In this document: in pieces, positions 24,007 to 33,933 of the stretch | Layout: each line of letters opens with the position of its first letter | How positions within the stretch are numbered: position 1 is the first letter of the stretch | Assembly (NCBI RefSeq): GCF_037190085.1 | Contig: NZ_JBBCJO010000011.1 | Span: forward strand, 218,750 to 282,749 | Direction: 5' to 3' | DNA: 64,000 nt | Source: Gemmatimonas aurantiaca | GTDB taxonomy: Bacteria > Gemmatimonadota > Gemmatimonadetes > Gemmatimonadales > Gemmatimonadaceae | Translations under genes and position numbers: made by a program | The notes under the pieces: generated by a model | Seen by the model: only the letters and a program-made list of their open reading frames with translations | The model's database searches: none | What the model was told of the DNA's origin: nothing

Positions 24007-25962
24007 ATGAGTGAACCTCCCCCGCCGTCACCCGCACGGTCCTCGCGCGCCCGTTACCGGGAGTTCGTGCGGCAGTATGCGGCGGGCACGCTTGGCGAGC
24101 AGCTCGGGAACAAGCGCGACGACGAGCGCACGGGAGCGACCGCCGATGTGGCGGAGCCGATCGCCGGTAACCGATCGCCGTGGCGCGCGCGTCTGCTGGA
24201 GGGAAAGCGCGGGGATTACCTGCGCGACTACCTGCGATGGCTGGCGCCGCATCGCAAACGGCTGATGGCGGTGTGTGTGCTGGCGTTGCTGTCCGCTGGC
24301 GCACAATCGGTGGAGCCGTTGTTCATGCGCTACATCGTCGATCGGGTGCTGCTGGCGAATCTGCCATTGCCGGACAAGTTCTTCCGCCTCAACGCCGCCG
24401 GCGCGGCGTTTCTGCTGCTGGTCGTGCTCTCGGCGCTCATCACGGTGGCCAAGGACTACACGCAGCGCATTCTGAATGTGAAGGTGATTCTCGCGCTGCG
24501 GCGGGCGATCTTCGATCGCTTCATGCATCTGCCGTTGCCGACACTGTGGAACATGAAGACGGGTGGGCTGCTTTCCCGTCTTTCCGGCGATGTGGAGACC
24601 ACCAGCGGTCTGCTGCAGATGGCGATCATCTCGCCATCGATTTCGGTGGTGAAGCTGCTCATGGCCATGGGGGTGCTGGTCTCGCTCAACTGGCGGCTCG
24701 CACTCACCGCACTGGCCGTGATTCCGGGCGCGATGTTCATGAGCTTCACGTTCGCCAGACGCATCCGGCCCATCTATCGCGTGGTGCGTCAGGACGCCGA
24801 GCAGATCGACGGCCGTGTGGGCGAAGCGTTCAGCGGCATTCGCGTGGTGCGCGCCTTCCGGCAGGAAACACGCGAACTGCTGGCCTACATGCAGGGACGG
24901 CACACCGTACTGCGCAAGGAACTGTTCGCCAGTCGACGGGAGCTGGTGCTGTGGACGTCATGGGGCCTGCTGATCGCCATCGTGAACGTGGTGATCGTGT
25001 GGTACGGCGGTCATCTCGCACTTCGTGGCAATGCGTCGGTGGGCGACATCTTCGCGTTCCAGTGGTACACGTTCCTGCTGATGGGACCGGTGTGGAACAT
25101 CGTGAACTCCTTCAGCGAGATGCAACGCGCGCTTGCGGCCATGGAGCGGGTGTTCGAAGTGCTGGCCATGAAACCGGACAAGCCCGATGTGCCGGACGCG
25201 GTGCCGGCGCCCGATACCATCGACGAGATCCGTTTCGACCACGTGTCCTTCGCCTACCACGAAGGCAAGCCCGTACTGCACGATCTCGATCTCACTATTC
25301 CCGGCGGCACGGTGGTCGCGCTGGTCGGGCGCAGCGGCGCGGGCAAGACCACCATCACCGATCTCGTGGCGCGTTTCCACGATCCCACGACGGGCGCCAT
25401 TCGGGTGAATGGCATCGACCTCCGGCAGATGCGGCTCGCGAGCTATCGCTCCCGTCTGGCGCTCGTGCAGCAGGAAGTCTTTCTCTTCGACGGGACGGTG
25501 CGGGACAACATCGCCTACGGTCGACACGATGCCACCGACGCCGAGGTCATCGACGCGGCCCGCCGCGCGAATGCACACGAGTTCATCGAGCGTCTGGTGC
25601 AGGGGTACGACACCATCGTCGGCGAGCGCGGCGTCAAACTGTCCGGCGGACAGAAACAGCGGCTCGCCATCGCCCGCGCCATTCTGGCCGACCCGCAGCT
25701 GCTCATCCTCGACGAGGCGACGAGCAATCTCGACACCGAGAGCGAACAGCTCATCCAGGCGTCGCTCGCCGATCTGGTGTCGGGACGCACGACGTTCATC
25801 ATCGCACACCGGCTCTCCACCATCCGTCGCGCCGATCTCATTCTCGTGCTGCAGGACGGGCGCGTCGTGGAACAGGGGGACCATGACTTCCTGCTGGCAC
25901 TGGACGGCCTGTACGCGTCGATGGTGCGCCGACAGGATGCGGGTGTGCTCGCGGATGCGTAA
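24007..25962 (+). CDS. ABC exporter (fused membrane domain + ATPase)
   Basis: 651 aa half-transporter that should work as a homodimer. After a hydrophilic N-terminus of about 75 residues come six membrane helices (about 85-370), including the coupling-helix region typical of MsbA-like exporters. The ATPase domain has Walker A GRSGAGKTT near residue 440, Q-loop VQQEVFLFDGTVRDNIAYG, signature LSGGQKQRLAIARA near 543, Walker B LLILDEATSNLD and the H-loop IAHRLST. The substrate, lipid or drug, cannot be read from sequence. It converges with the MFS gene across a hairpin. Confidence 0.93.
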   Translation: MSEPPPPSPARSSRARYREFVRQYAAGTLGEQLGNKRDDERTGATADVAEPIAGNRSPWRARLLEGKRGDYLRDYLRWLAPHRKRLMAVCVLALLSAGAQSVEPLFMRYIVDRVLLANLPLPDKFFRLNAAGAAFLLLVVLSALITVAKDYTQRILNVKVILALRRAIFDRFMHLPLPTLWNMKTGGLLSRLSGDVETTSGLLQMAIISPSISVVKLLMAMGVLVSLNWRLALTALAVIPGAMFMSFTFARRIRPIYRVVRQDAEQIDGRVGEAFSGIRVVRAFRQETRELLAYMQGRHTVLRKELFASRRELVLWTSWGLLIAIVNVVIVWYGGHLALRGNASVGDIFAFQWYTFLLMGPVWNIVNSFSEMQRALAAMERVFEVLAMKPDKPDVPDAVPAPDTIDEIRFDHVSFAYHEGKPVLHDLDLTIPGGTVVALVGRSGAGKTTITDLVARFHDPTTGAIRVNGIDLRQMRLASYRSRLALVQQEVFLFDGTVRDNIAYGRHDATDAEVIDAARRANAHEFIERLVQGYDTIVGERGVKLSGGQKQRLAIARAILADPQLLILDEATSNLDTESEQLIQASLADLVSGRTTFIIAHRLSTIRRADLILVLQDGRVVEQGDHDFLLALDGLYASMVRRQDAGVLADA

Positions 25963-25987
25963 GGCGGTGTTGCGGTGGCGTTGCCGG

Positions 25988-26003
25988 CGCGGTGATCACC
26001 GCG
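25988..26003. terminator. Palindrome between convergent transporter genes
   Basis: Perfect 16-bp palindrome (cgcggtga|tcaccgcg), extendable with imperfect flanking pairs (gccg..cggc), in the 88-base gap between the ABC exporter and MFS genes. Likely acts as a bidirectional terminator-type hairpin; it lacks a T-tract. Confidence 0.4.
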
Positions 26004-26050
26004 ACGGCACCGGCCTCAGGTCCGCCTTCCTCTTCGCGATCATTCGCGGC

Positions 26051-27343
26051 TCATGCCTTCACGGTCCGCGGTGCGTACTTCTCGAGGTCCCGTCCCATGG
26101 CCAGCGTGGCCAGCACCATGGCCGCGCTGATGAGAAACGGCGTGGGCTCTCCCAGATAGTCGAAGGCGGCGCCCAGGATCACGGGGAAGGCGACGCGTGT
26201 GATGCCGCCGTATGTCTGCTGGACGCCCATGTAGAGACCACGTTCACTGCTGCTCACCACGCGCGACAGCATGGCGGTCACACAGGGGAACGTGAAGGCC
26301 GTGCCCAATGGCAGCATGCCAACGGCCAGGGCGAGTGTGAAATAGTCGTGCGACAACGACACGCCCACGAGTCCCACGGCGAGAAACACCACGCCCCATC
26401 GACTGAGACGCGGTTCTCCCACCCGATCGACCAGGCGGCCGAGGATGAGCGCCCGCACCACCACGCTCAGCACCCCGATGTACATGAAGAAGTAGCCGAT
26501 CGTATCAGCCGTGACACCGAAGCGCCACGCAAGGAAGAGGGCGAGAATGGCGGTCGTGCCCTGAAAGGCGCCGATCGCGATGGCGTAGATGAGAATGAGT
26601 CGTGACGATGGTTCACTGGGGTGCGAGAGCACACGGAACACGGCTTCGCGCGAACTGCGACGCACCGGCTTCGAGCCATCGGTGGACGAACCACCCGGCT
26701 TCCGGATTTCCGTGAGATACTTCCTCGCGAACGCCATGTTCACGACACACAACGCCGCCGCGACCAGCCCCGGTGTATGCGAACTCCAGTGTTGCACCCA
26801 GCTTCCGATGACCGGACCGAGCGCCACGCCGGCGTTGGTGGCGGCGGACAGCCAACCGAGACTCTTGGCGCGATCCTCGGGTTTCGTGGCATCGGCCACG
26901 TAGGCCTGGATCACGCTCACCGTTCCCCCACCGGCGCCCTGCACGATGCGCGAGAGGAACAGCAGCCAGAGACTGTCCGCATACGCGAACACCACATACG
27001 CTACGGCACTCGCGCCGAGTCCCACCATGAGCGCGGGCCGCCGGCCGTACCGATCGCTGAATCGCCCCCACATCGGCGCGCTCAGGAGTTGCGCCACGCT
27101 GAAGGAACTTACCAGCAGTCCGACGACGAATCCGCCCGCGCCGAGATTCTTGGCATAAAAGGGCAGCAACGGCAGGATCATCAACAGGCCGAGCATGTCG
27201 ATGAACGCCGTGATCATCAGCACGACGAGTTTGCCGAAGGCAGTCTTGCCGCCGTCGGAAGGCAGGTCGTCGGAACTGGGCAGCCCTGGTGCGCCGGGCG
27301 TCGGGGAAGCGGAGGGAGAAGACGAGGTGGGAGAGTCGGCCAT
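26051..27343 (-). CDS. MFS transporter (TetA/multidrug-like)
   Basis: 430 aa from the ATG at 27343; the upstream open frame runs into the permease gene. After a Ser/Pro-rich N-terminus of about 35 residues there are 12 hydrophobic segments. The MFS motif A between helices 2 and 3 is GRFSDRYGRRPALM, and the TetA-like motif C region GAGGGTVSVIQAYVAD, ATKPEDRAKSLGWLSA, ATNAGVALGPVIGS is clear. A cytoplasmic central loop carries a charged stretch (about 205-235). Proton-driven efflux is the family role; the substrate is unknown. It lies 36 bases upstream of the nucleoside-importer operon end, on the same strand. Confidence 0.9.
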   Translation of the reverse strand: MADSPTSSSPSASPTPGAPGLPSSDDLPSDGGKTAFGKLVVLMITAFIDMLGLLMILPLLPFYAKNLGAGGFVVGLLVSSFSVAQLLSAPMWGRFSDRYGRRPALMVGLGASAVAYVVFAYADSLWLLFLSRIVQGAGGGTVSVIQAYVADATKPEDRAKSLGWLSAATNAGVALGPVIGSWVQHWSSHTPGLVAAALCVVNMAFARKYLTEIRKPGGSSTDGSKPVRRSSREAVFRVLSHPSEPSSRLILIYAIAIGAFQGTTAILALFLAWRFGVTADTIGYFFMYIGVLSVVVRALILGRLVDRVGEPRLSRWGVVFLAVGLVGVSLSHDYFTLALAVGMLPLGTAFTFPCVTAMLSRVVSSSERGLYMGVQQTYGGITRVAFPVILGAAFDYLGEPTPFLISAAMVLATLAMGRDLEKYAPRTVKA

Positions 27344-27378
27344 GCGTGCTCGCCGATGCGAGCGGACGGAAGGGAGAG

Positions 27379-28257
27379 CTAGTCGGTTTTGCCGAGGGCG
27401 GCCGGCGCAACACTGCGGCCCACCACACCGGCGAGGGCGATGATCGTGAGGAGGTAGGGGATCATCTCCACGAACTGGCTCGGAATGAGTTGTGCACCCT
27501 GCAACTGGATCTGCAGGGTTTCGGCCGCGGCGAACAGCACGCAGGCCACGGCCACACGCACCGGCTCCCAGCGACCGAAGATGACCGCCGCGAGCGCGAT
27601 GAATCCGCGTCCCGCCGTCATGCTGTCGGTGAACTGATGCTGATCGAGCGAGAGATAGGCGCCACCCAGACTGGCCAGCGCACCGGCGATGAGCAGTCCC
27701 TTGAATCGCAGGGAGGTCACCGCCACGCCCAGCGATGCGGCCGCTTCGGGCTTCTCGCCCACGGCCCGCACCCGCAGCCCGAACGGCGTGTGATACAACA
27801 CCCATCCCAGCACCGGCAGGGCGGCGAGCCCCAGCCAGACGACCGGATTCACGAAACTCGCCAGCAACACATTGCTGATGCCTTCACCGCCGAAGCCCGG
27901 CACACGCGGTGAATTGCTGGCGCTGTCAAAAACGAGACGGAGAAAAAATCGCGTGGTGGCCACCACGAGCAGATTGATCGCCACGCCCACCACGACCTGA
28001 TTGGCCTTGAAGCGCAGCGTCGCGATGGCCAGCACCACGGTCACGACGGCTCCGGCCACCAGGGCGCCGAGCAGTCCCATCCACGGCGAGTTGCCGTAGT
28101 AGCTGCCAAGTGCCGCACCAAACGCCCCCGACAGCATGAGCCCTTCGAGGCCCAGGGCGATGACTCCCACCCGTTCGGACATCACCCCGCCCGCCGCGGC
28201 CAGCAGATACGGGATCGCGATGCGGATGGTCTGCAGGACGAAGATCAGCACGATCAT
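27379..28257 (-). CDS. BMP-type nucleoside ABC transporter, permease 2
   Basis: 292 aa, about nine membrane helices, of the BPD_transp_2 (YufQ/NupQ-like) family: GVMSERVGVIALGLEGLML at the N-terminus, then LSGAFGAALGSY and FKANQVVVGVAINL. The start overlaps the preceding permease stop (ATGA at 28254-28257). Last gene of the importer operon (binding protein, ATPase, permease 1, permease 2). Such systems import nucleosides, for example guanosine or adenosine. Confidence 0.92.
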   Translation of the reverse strand: MIVLIFVLQTIRIAIPYLLAAAGGVMSERVGVIALGLEGLMLSGAFGAALGSYYGNSPWMGLLGALVAGAVVTVVLAIATLRFKANQVVVGVAINLLVVATTRFFLRLVFDSASNSPRVPGFGGEGISNVLLASFVNPVVWLGLAALPVLGWVLYHTPFGLRVRAVGEKPEAAASLGVAVTSLRFKGLLIAGALASLGGAYLSLDQHQFTDSMTAGRGFIALAAVIFGRWEPVRVAVACVLFAAAETLQIQLQGAQLIPSQFVEMIPYLLTIIALAGVVGRSVAPAALGKTD

Positions 28258-29477
28258 GCCGTGCCTCCCGGGGCGCCGCGCCGCGCGGCATGGAAGGAGG
28301 CCGACACGCTGGCCGCGGCCGCCCGCAGTTGTTTCTGCACTTCGGGCACCGCGGTGGCCACCGCGAGAATCACCACCGCGGTGAGAATGTCCGTGAGCTG
28401 CTTGGGCACGATGGCGTTCACCGCCAGCCCACCCTGCGACAGGGTGGCGAACAGCAGGGCCGCGCCGAGAATGCCGAACGGATGATTGCGTCCAACGAGA
28501 GCCACGGCGATGCCCAGAAAGCCGGCGCCACCGGCAAATCCGTCTTCGTAGTAGCCCTTGTACCCCAGCACGAAGTTCACGCCGCCAAGACCGGCGAGCG
28601 CGCCCGACAACGCCATCGTGACCCACAACACGCGCGGGACACGCACGCCGCCATACTCGGCGGCATCGGGTTGCAGCCCCACCGCACGCAACTCGTAACC
28701 GCTGCGCGTGTGGAAGAGGTACCACCAGCTCGCGACCGCGGCCAGCAGGGCAAGGACGATCGTGAAGTTGGCCGCACTGCCACGGAACATCGTGAACACA
28801 TCGGCCAGACGCGGGACCATGCCGGCAGCGATCGCCGGTGTGTGGAGCGTTTCCGGCACGTGCAGTTTTGCCGACACGAACCAGTTGAGCAGCGCCAGCA
28901 CGATGAAGTTGAGCATGATGGTCACGATCACTTCACTGGCTCCGAACCGTGCGCGCAACGCACCGGGCACCGCGCCCACGATCGCGCCGGCGAACATCGC
29001 CACCAGCACGCAGACCGGTATCGCCAGGAGAGCGGGCATGCCAGACGGCAGCAGCAGACCGGCGAGTGCCGCGCCAAATCCACCGGCGGCGAGCTGCCCC
29101 TCGGCGCCCACGTTGAACAGCCCGGCACGCGCGGCCAGCGCGAAGGCGAGCCCGGTGCAGGTGAGCGTCGTGGTCTTGTACAACACCTGGCCGATGCCGT
29201 ACGCGTTCCCCCACGTTCCCTTCACGAGCAGTGAGAAAACGGAGGCAGGTGCTTCGCCGAAACTGAGGATCAGCAGATCACCCACCACCGCCGCGATGCA
29301 CAGCGCCACGAGTGGGGGAAGAACCGCTTCCCATATGTCCGTCCTGACACGGGGCGTGGCCTGCACCAGCGCGCGCGTTTCCGCGGTGCTGCTCACCTGG
29401 CGCGGCAGGTGTTCACGGCCTTCCGCGACGGGTTCGGTGCGCTTCCCGCTATGTCCCGTGTTGCCGGCGGCGCTCAT
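28254..29477 (-). CDS. BMP-type nucleoside ABC transporter, permease 1
   Basis: 407 aa from the ATG at 29477, which overlaps the ATPase stop (29474). A hydrophilic N-terminal extension of about 50 residues precedes the membrane part. BPD_transp_2 family (YufP/NupP-like) with motif LAARAGLFNVGAEGQLAAGG and later GASEVIVTIMLNFI. It forms the heterodimeric channel with permease 2. The long charged N-terminus distinguishes it from the shorter partner. Confidence 0.92.
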   Translation of the reverse strand: MSAAGNTGHSGKRTEPVAEGREHLPRQVSSTAETRALVQATPRVRTDIWEAVLPPLVALCIAAVVGDLLILSFGEAPASVFSLLVKGTWGNAYGIGQVLYKTTTLTCTGLAFALAARAGLFNVGAEGQLAAGGFGAALAGLLLPSGMPALLAIPVCVLVAMFAGAIVGAVPGALRARFGASEVIVTIMLNFIVLALLNWFVSAKLHVPETLHTPAIAAGMVPRLADVFTMFRGSAANFTIVLALLAAVASWWYLFHTRSGYELRAVGLQPDAAEYGGVRVPRVLWVTMALSGALAGLGGVNFVLGYKGYYEDGFAGGAGFLGIAVALVGRNHPFGILGAALLFATLSQGGLAVNAIVPKQLTDILTAVVILAVATAVPEVQKQLRAAAASVSASFHAARRGAPGGTA

Positions 29478-31048
29478 GCGGCGGCCCCCGTCATGTAGGG
29501 TCCGAGCAACTCCGCCGAACAATCGCGAGCGGGCAGCACCGTCACGAAACGTCCGCCGTACATCACCGCGATGCGGTCGGACAGGGCCAACACTTCGGGA
29601 AGATCCGCGCTCACCAGCAGAATGCCCTTGCCCGCGTCACGGGCGGCCCGCAGTTGCGCGTGAATGAACTCGATCGCGCCCACATCCACGCCCCGCGTGG
29701 GTTGCGCCGCGAGCAGCACGCTGAAACGACGGCCCATCTCACGTGCGATGACGATTTTCTGCTGATTGCCGCCGGACAGGGCGCGGGCCGGCAGGGAAGG
29801 CATCGCCGGACGGATGTCGAAGCGACCGATCTGCTCCGCGGCATGCGAGGCGATCGCGACCTGATCGAGTCGTCCCCGCGACGCGAAGTGATGCTGCCGG
29901 CCGAGGATGAGGTTGTCGGCGATGGAGTAGTCGAGCACGAGGCCGCGTCGATGGCGGTCTTCGGGAATGTGCGACAGGCCCCGATCGGCGCGGTCGCGCA
30001 CGGACAATCCATCGAGTGCGAGATCGTCCAGCGTGATACGTCCACGCTCGGCATGGCGCAGGCCGGCGATCGCTTCGAGCAGTTCCGTCTGCCCGTTGCC
30101 TTCCACGCCGGCGATGCCGAGGATCTCGCCGGGCCGGATCTCGAACGACAGATCGTTCACGGCCAGCGTGCCACGGTCGGAGGTCACGCGCAGATCCGAC
30201 ACCTGCAGCACGGGCGGCGCGGATGGCTTCATCTCCGCCTCCTGGCCGTGCCGGTCGTGACTTCCCGGTGCACCCACCGCATCGAGGTGCAGGGCGACAT
30301 CGCGGCCCACCATCGCCCGCGCGATGTCGCGCGGCGTCACACCCTGTGTGGGAAACCGCGAGACCGTCATGCCGGCGCGCATCACGGTGATCGTATCGGA
30401 CACCGCGATCACCTCGTCGAGCTTGTGCGTGATGAGCACCACCGTGCCCCCGTCGGCCCGCAGGGCGCGCAGCACCGTCCAGAGCTCCTGCACTTCCGGC
30501 GGCGAGAGCACCGCGGTGGGTTCATCGAGAATCAGGATCTTCGCGCCGCGATAGAGCGCCTTGAGGATCTCCACGCGCTGCGCTTCGCCCACCGAGAGAT
30601 CGGCGACTTTCGCGCGGGGATCGACATGCAGGCCGCACTTGCGGCAGAGCGACTCCACTTCGATGACGGCACGGTGCAGATCCACCCGCATGCCTTTTCG
30701 TGGTTCGAGCCCCAACACCACGTTTTCGGCCACGGTGAGCGTGGGCACCAGCATGAAGTGCTGATGCACCATGCCCACGCCGGCCGCGATGGCGTCGGTG
30801 GTTTTCCAGCCGGTCACGTCGCGGCCGTTCACCTCGACCGTGCCGGCGTCGGGGGCATACAGCCCCGCGAGCACGCGCATGAGCGTGCTCTTGCCGGCAC
30901 CGTTCTCGCCGACGAGTGCATGGATCTCACCCGTCGCGACGTCGAGTGAGGCGTCCCGATTGGCGATCACGCCACCGAAGGTCTTCACCACACCGCGGAT
31001 GCACACGGCCAGCGGAGCGTTGGAGGAGCCGGACGACTCGGCACTCAC
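29474..31048 (-). CDS. BMP-type nucleoside ABC transporter, tandem ATPase
   Basis: 524 aa with two fused ATPase domains (YufO/NupO, RbsA-like). First domain: Walker A GENGAGKST near residue 49, Q-loop VHQHFMLVP, signature LSVGEAQRVEILKAL, Walker B ILILDEPTAVL, ITHKLDE. Second domain (about 260-520): a degenerate P-loop GVEGNGQTELL, LSGGNQQKIVIARE and a D-loop with AAQPTRGVDVG. The asymmetry, second Walker A lacking the lysine, is usual for this family. It energises the two permeases encoded downstream. Confidence 0.93.
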   Translation of the reverse strand: MSAESSGSSNAPLAVCIRGVVKTFGGVIANRDASLDVATGEIHALVGENGAGKSTLMRVLAGLYAPDAGTVEVNGRDVTGWKTTDAIAAGVGMVHQHFMLVPTLTVAENVVLGLEPRKGMRVDLHRAVIEVESLCRKCGLHVDPRAKVADLSVGEAQRVEILKALYRGAKILILDEPTAVLSPPEVQELWTVLRALRADGGTVVLITHKLDEVIAVSDTITVMRAGMTVSRFPTQGVTPRDIARAMVGRDVALHLDAVGAPGSHDRHGQEAEMKPSAPPVLQVSDLRVTSDRGTLAVNDLSFEIRPGEILGIAGVEGNGQTELLEAIAGLRHAERGRITLDDLALDGLSVRDRADRGLSHIPEDRHRRGLVLDYSIADNLILGRQHHFASRGRLDQVAIASHAAEQIGRFDIRPAMPSLPARALSGGNQQKIVIAREMGRRFSVLLAAQPTRGVDVGAIEFIHAQLRAARDAGKGILLVSADLPEVLALSDRIAVMYGGRFVTVLPARDCSAELLGPYMTGAAA

Positions 31049-31050
31049 GG

Positions 31051-32097
31051 TCAGCGTCCTCCGCGCGTGCTGGGCACGGTGATGCGTCCGTCGATGATCT
31101 TCGCCGTCAGCGAGTCGAGCGTCACCCGCACACTGTCGGGGATGAGCGCCCGGTTGTGTTCATCGTACACATACCCCACGCCCTTTTCGGCCAGACCGAA
31201 TTGCTGCACGCCGCCGGTGAACGTGCCTTCCTTGACCGCCTTCACGGTCTGGTACACCGACTCGTCGATGCCTTTCACCATCGACGTCAGCACGAATCCG
31301 GGTGCTTCGCTGTACTGGTCGGCGTCCACACCGATGGCGAGTTTGCCGGTGGTGCGTGCGGCTTCGAAAACGCCCAGCCCCGTGGAGCCCGATGCGTGGA
31401 AGATCACGTTCACGCCCTGGTTGTACATCGCCAGGGACATCTCTTTGCCGCGTCCGGGATTGCGAAACGCCTCCGGGGTGACGCCGGCATAGTTCACGAT
31501 GACTTCGCAGTCGGGACACACGTACTGCACTCCCGCGCGATAGCCGGCTTCGAACTTGTGGATGAGCGCGATGTCCATGCCGCCCACGAAGCCCACCTTC
31601 TTGCTCTTGCCCACCAGCGCGGCGAGGGCGCCCACGAGAAACGACCCCTCCTCTTCGCGGAACTTGAGCGCGCGGAGATTCGGAGGCAGCGGCAGCGCAT
31701 TGCCCGCGGCATCGGTGGGGATCGCCAGATCGACGTCGGCGAAGCGGACGTTGGGATACTCCTTCGCCAGCGTCAGGATGTCGTCGGTGAAGATGAATCC
31801 CACTCCGATCACGATGTCCATGCCTTCAGCCGCGAGCAGCCGGAGACCGGCTTCCCGATCGGAGCCTTCGCCGGGTTCGATGTACGTGACACGGGCGCCG
31901 AGCTCCTTGGCCGCGCGTACCCCACCCAGATAGGCGCCATCGTTGAAGGACTTGTCCCCGCGACCGCCCACGTCGAAGACGATGCCGATGTCGAGTCCTT
32001 CCGAGGTGTCGGCCACCGTGGCGCCGGAAGGGCGCACGGTCAGCAGGGCGATGTGGGCGAGGAGGAGAGCCCCGATCAGGAGGAGGGTACGGCGCAT
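31051..32097 (-). CDS. BMP-family periplasmic nucleoside-binding protein
   Basis: 348 aa. A signal peptide of about 26 residues (MRRTLLLIGALLLAHIALL) has no lipobox cysteine, so it should be soluble in the periplasm. The mature part is a BmpA/PnrA-type bilobed binding protein: VFDVGGRGDKSFNDGAYLG near residue 40, IGVGFIFTDDI, FREEEGSFLVGALAAL, GFVGGMDIALIHKFEAGYRAG, then VIFHASGSTGLGVFEA and IGVDADQY. This supplies purine nucleosides to the ABC channel. First gene of the four-gene importer operon; the ATPase gene starts 2 bases after its stop. Confidence 0.92.
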   Translation of the reverse strand: MRRTLLLIGALLLAHIALLTVRPSGATVADTSEGLDIGIVFDVGGRGDKSFNDGAYLGGVRAAKELGARVTYIEPGEGSDREAGLRLLAAEGMDIVIGVGFIFTDDILTLAKEYPNVRFADVDLAIPTDAAGNALPLPPNLRALKFREEEGSFLVGALAALVGKSKKVGFVGGMDIALIHKFEAGYRAGVQYVCPDCEVIVNYAGVTPEAFRNPGRGKEMSLAMYNQGVNVIFHASGSTGLGVFEAARTTGKLAIGVDADQYSEAPGFVLTSMVKGIDESVYQTVKAVKEGTFTGGVQQFGLAEKGVGYVYDEHNRALIPDSVRVTLDSLTAKIIDGRITVPSTRGGR

Positions 32098-32190
32098 GGC
32101 CCCGAAGGTTCGCCGTCGGGCACGCAGTCCGGAAGGGGGCTGCACCGTCCCGGGAAGCCCGGACGAGCGCCGGGCGATACGGACAAAACA

Positions 32191-32240
32191 ACGGGCGCGG
32201 ACGTCGTCGGAGTACTCTCCGCGTCGTCCGCGCCCGTTGT
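32191..32240 (-). terminator. Intrinsic terminator after the secreted TPR gene
   Basis: A near-perfect inverted repeat: acaacgggcgcggacg at 32191-32206 pairs with cgtccgcgcccgttgt at the right end, with further imperfect pairing towards an agtact centre. Read on the minus strand, the stem is followed by ttgttttgtcc, a T-rich tract. A second, weaker stem (ggcggcat/atgccgcc) lies closer to the stop codon at 32288. Confidence 0.75.
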
Positions 32241-32287
32241 CAGGCGGCATTCAACCTGCGTTCATGCCGCCATTCACACGGCCTGCG

Positions 32288-33805
32288 CTACTTGATCGGC
32301 TTGTACCGGTAGCCGTAGATGCCGGCGCCTGTGGCCTTGATCGTGACTTCCTTGCGTTCGCCCTTCTTGAGCGGGCCGGACGACTCGGTGCCCGAGGCGA
32401 CGACATTGCCGGCCGCATCCAGGAACTCGGCCGTCACGCTGTAGTTGCCGGCGTCGGCGACCTGCTCGAGCTGGAGCGTGAGCGACGAGTTCTGCGAGCC
32501 GCGCGTAAAGCCCGTGACTTCGGCCTTCACCGGCAGCGCTTCGGCGATCGTCTGGTACTTGACCAGCGTATCGGTCCACGCCTTGCGGTCGGCCGGTGCC
32601 TTCGCACCCTTGGCCAGTCCCTGGGCCGCGTAGGCGAACATCATCCAGGCATCGTAGTTGTTCGGGTCGACGGCCACGAGCTGCTTGGACGGCTCGAACA
32701 TCTTGTCGAACATCTCCTTGCCGTAGTACGTGGCCGCCAGGTTACGCAGCGCGTCCCGGCCGTTCGGGTTCTTCTTCACCGACGATTCGAACAGCTTGAG
32801 CGCGTCGTCGATCTTGTTCGCGCGCGTGGCGATGACCCCACCCATCGTCAGGGTGATGTCGGTGCCATGGTCCGGGTTCGCGAGCAGGTCGGCGTACACC
32901 TGACCCAGGCTCGCGGAATCCTTGGCCAGCGTGAGTGCGTCGGCCCAGGCCTGCATCACATTGGCCGCGTCCGGGGAGTCGGGATAGACCGTGAGGAGCT
33001 GCTTGAAGGACGCGGCCGCCCGCTTGGCCGATTCCACCTGCTCGCTGCCGCTCTGACCGGCCGCGGTTTCGTACTGCGCGATCGCCATGTAGTACAGCGA
33101 ACCGTTGCGCAGATCGCGGTAGGTCGTGTCCTCGCCCGCCTTCTGCACCACGTGGCCCCAGTGCAGGATGGCGCTCTTCTTGTCGTTCTTCGCGTTGGCG
33201 ACGTTGGCCAGCACGTAGTGCGGATAGGGGCTTTCCGCGTTCACCATCATCGAGCGCTTGGCGTAGTATTCGGCCGAATCGAGCTTGCCCCCGTTCGACG
33301 CGTCCAGCGCCGCGCGCGTCAGCGCGAGCCACGCCTCGTTCTGGCGCATGCCGTCCACTTCTTCCTTGCACGCCGGCGCCGCGGCTTCGATGGCCTTGTA
33401 GGACGCATCGAGTTCGGCGATGACATCATACGGATCGTTCTGGTTGCTCACCAAACCCAGCGCGCCGCGCGTGGGCTTCTCGGGCATGCCGGGCTCCACC
33501 GCCCACAGCACGAGCGCCTGTGAGAGCACGTAGTTGTATCCGGCCGGGTTCTTGGCGAAACGCTCCGGCTTCGTGCTCAGCTCCTTCATGATCCCCTGAA
33601 GGATCTTCTTGCGGTCCTCCGGGGTCTGGGCACTCTTGGCGCGGTTGAACGAGAGCGTTTGCAGAGCCAGCTCTTTGGGATTGTTGGCGTCGATGGAACA
33701 GGCGGAAGAAACCCCGCCCGGCTGCGCCGTGGCCAATGCCGGCACCAGCGACACCCCGGACAGCGACACTACGGCCGCAGCACCGGCCAGGAACGTCAGA
33801 CGCAT
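32288..33805 (-). CDS. Secreted TPR-repeat protein
   Basis: 505 aa. The start at 33805 is preceded by GAGGAG and gives a signal peptide (MRLTFLAGAAAVVSLSG, cleavage after ALATA). The body is helical with TPR-like pairs: the ESPYPHYVLANVANAKND area, SAKRAAASFKQLLTVYPDS, IDDALKLFESSVKKNPNGRDA and NNYDAWMMFAYAAQGLAKG. The last about 90 residues form a beta-rich domain (VTGFTRGSQNSSLTLQLEQ, then VTIKATGAGIYGYRYKPIK). A conserved-looking secreted or outer-membrane-associated protein of unknown role. Divergent from nadB. Confidence 0.8.
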   Translation of the reverse strand: MRLTFLAGAAAVVSLSGVSLVPALATAQPGGVSSACSIDANNPKELALQTLSFNRAKSAQTPEDRKKILQGIMKELSTKPERFAKNPAGYNYVLSQALVLWAVEPGMPEKPTRGALGLVSNQNDPYDVIAELDASYKAIEAAAPACKEEVDGMRQNEAWLALTRAALDASNGGKLDSAEYYAKRSMMVNAESPYPHYVLANVANAKNDKKSAILHWGHVVQKAGEDTTYRDLRNGSLYYMAIAQYETAAGQSGSEQVESAKRAAASFKQLLTVYPDSPDAANVMQAWADALTLAKDSASLGQVYADLLANPDHGTDITLTMGGVIATRANKIDDALKLFESSVKKNPNGRDALRNLAATYYGKEMFDKMFEPSKQLVAVDPNNYDAWMMFAYAAQGLAKGAKAPADRKAWTDTLVKYQTIAEALPVKAEVTGFTRGSQNSSLTLQLEQVADAGNYSVTAEFLDAAGNVVASGTESSGPLKKGERKEVTIKATGAGIYGYRYKPIK

Positions 33806-33933
33806 GAGACTCCTCGAGAACGAAAACGGAAAAGGCGGGACTGGCCGGAACCACACACGCATGTCGGTCCCGACCACGTGTGTGCCGTCCAGGGGTTCAG
33901 TTGGGGACCCGATGACCTTTGATTGAAACTACT

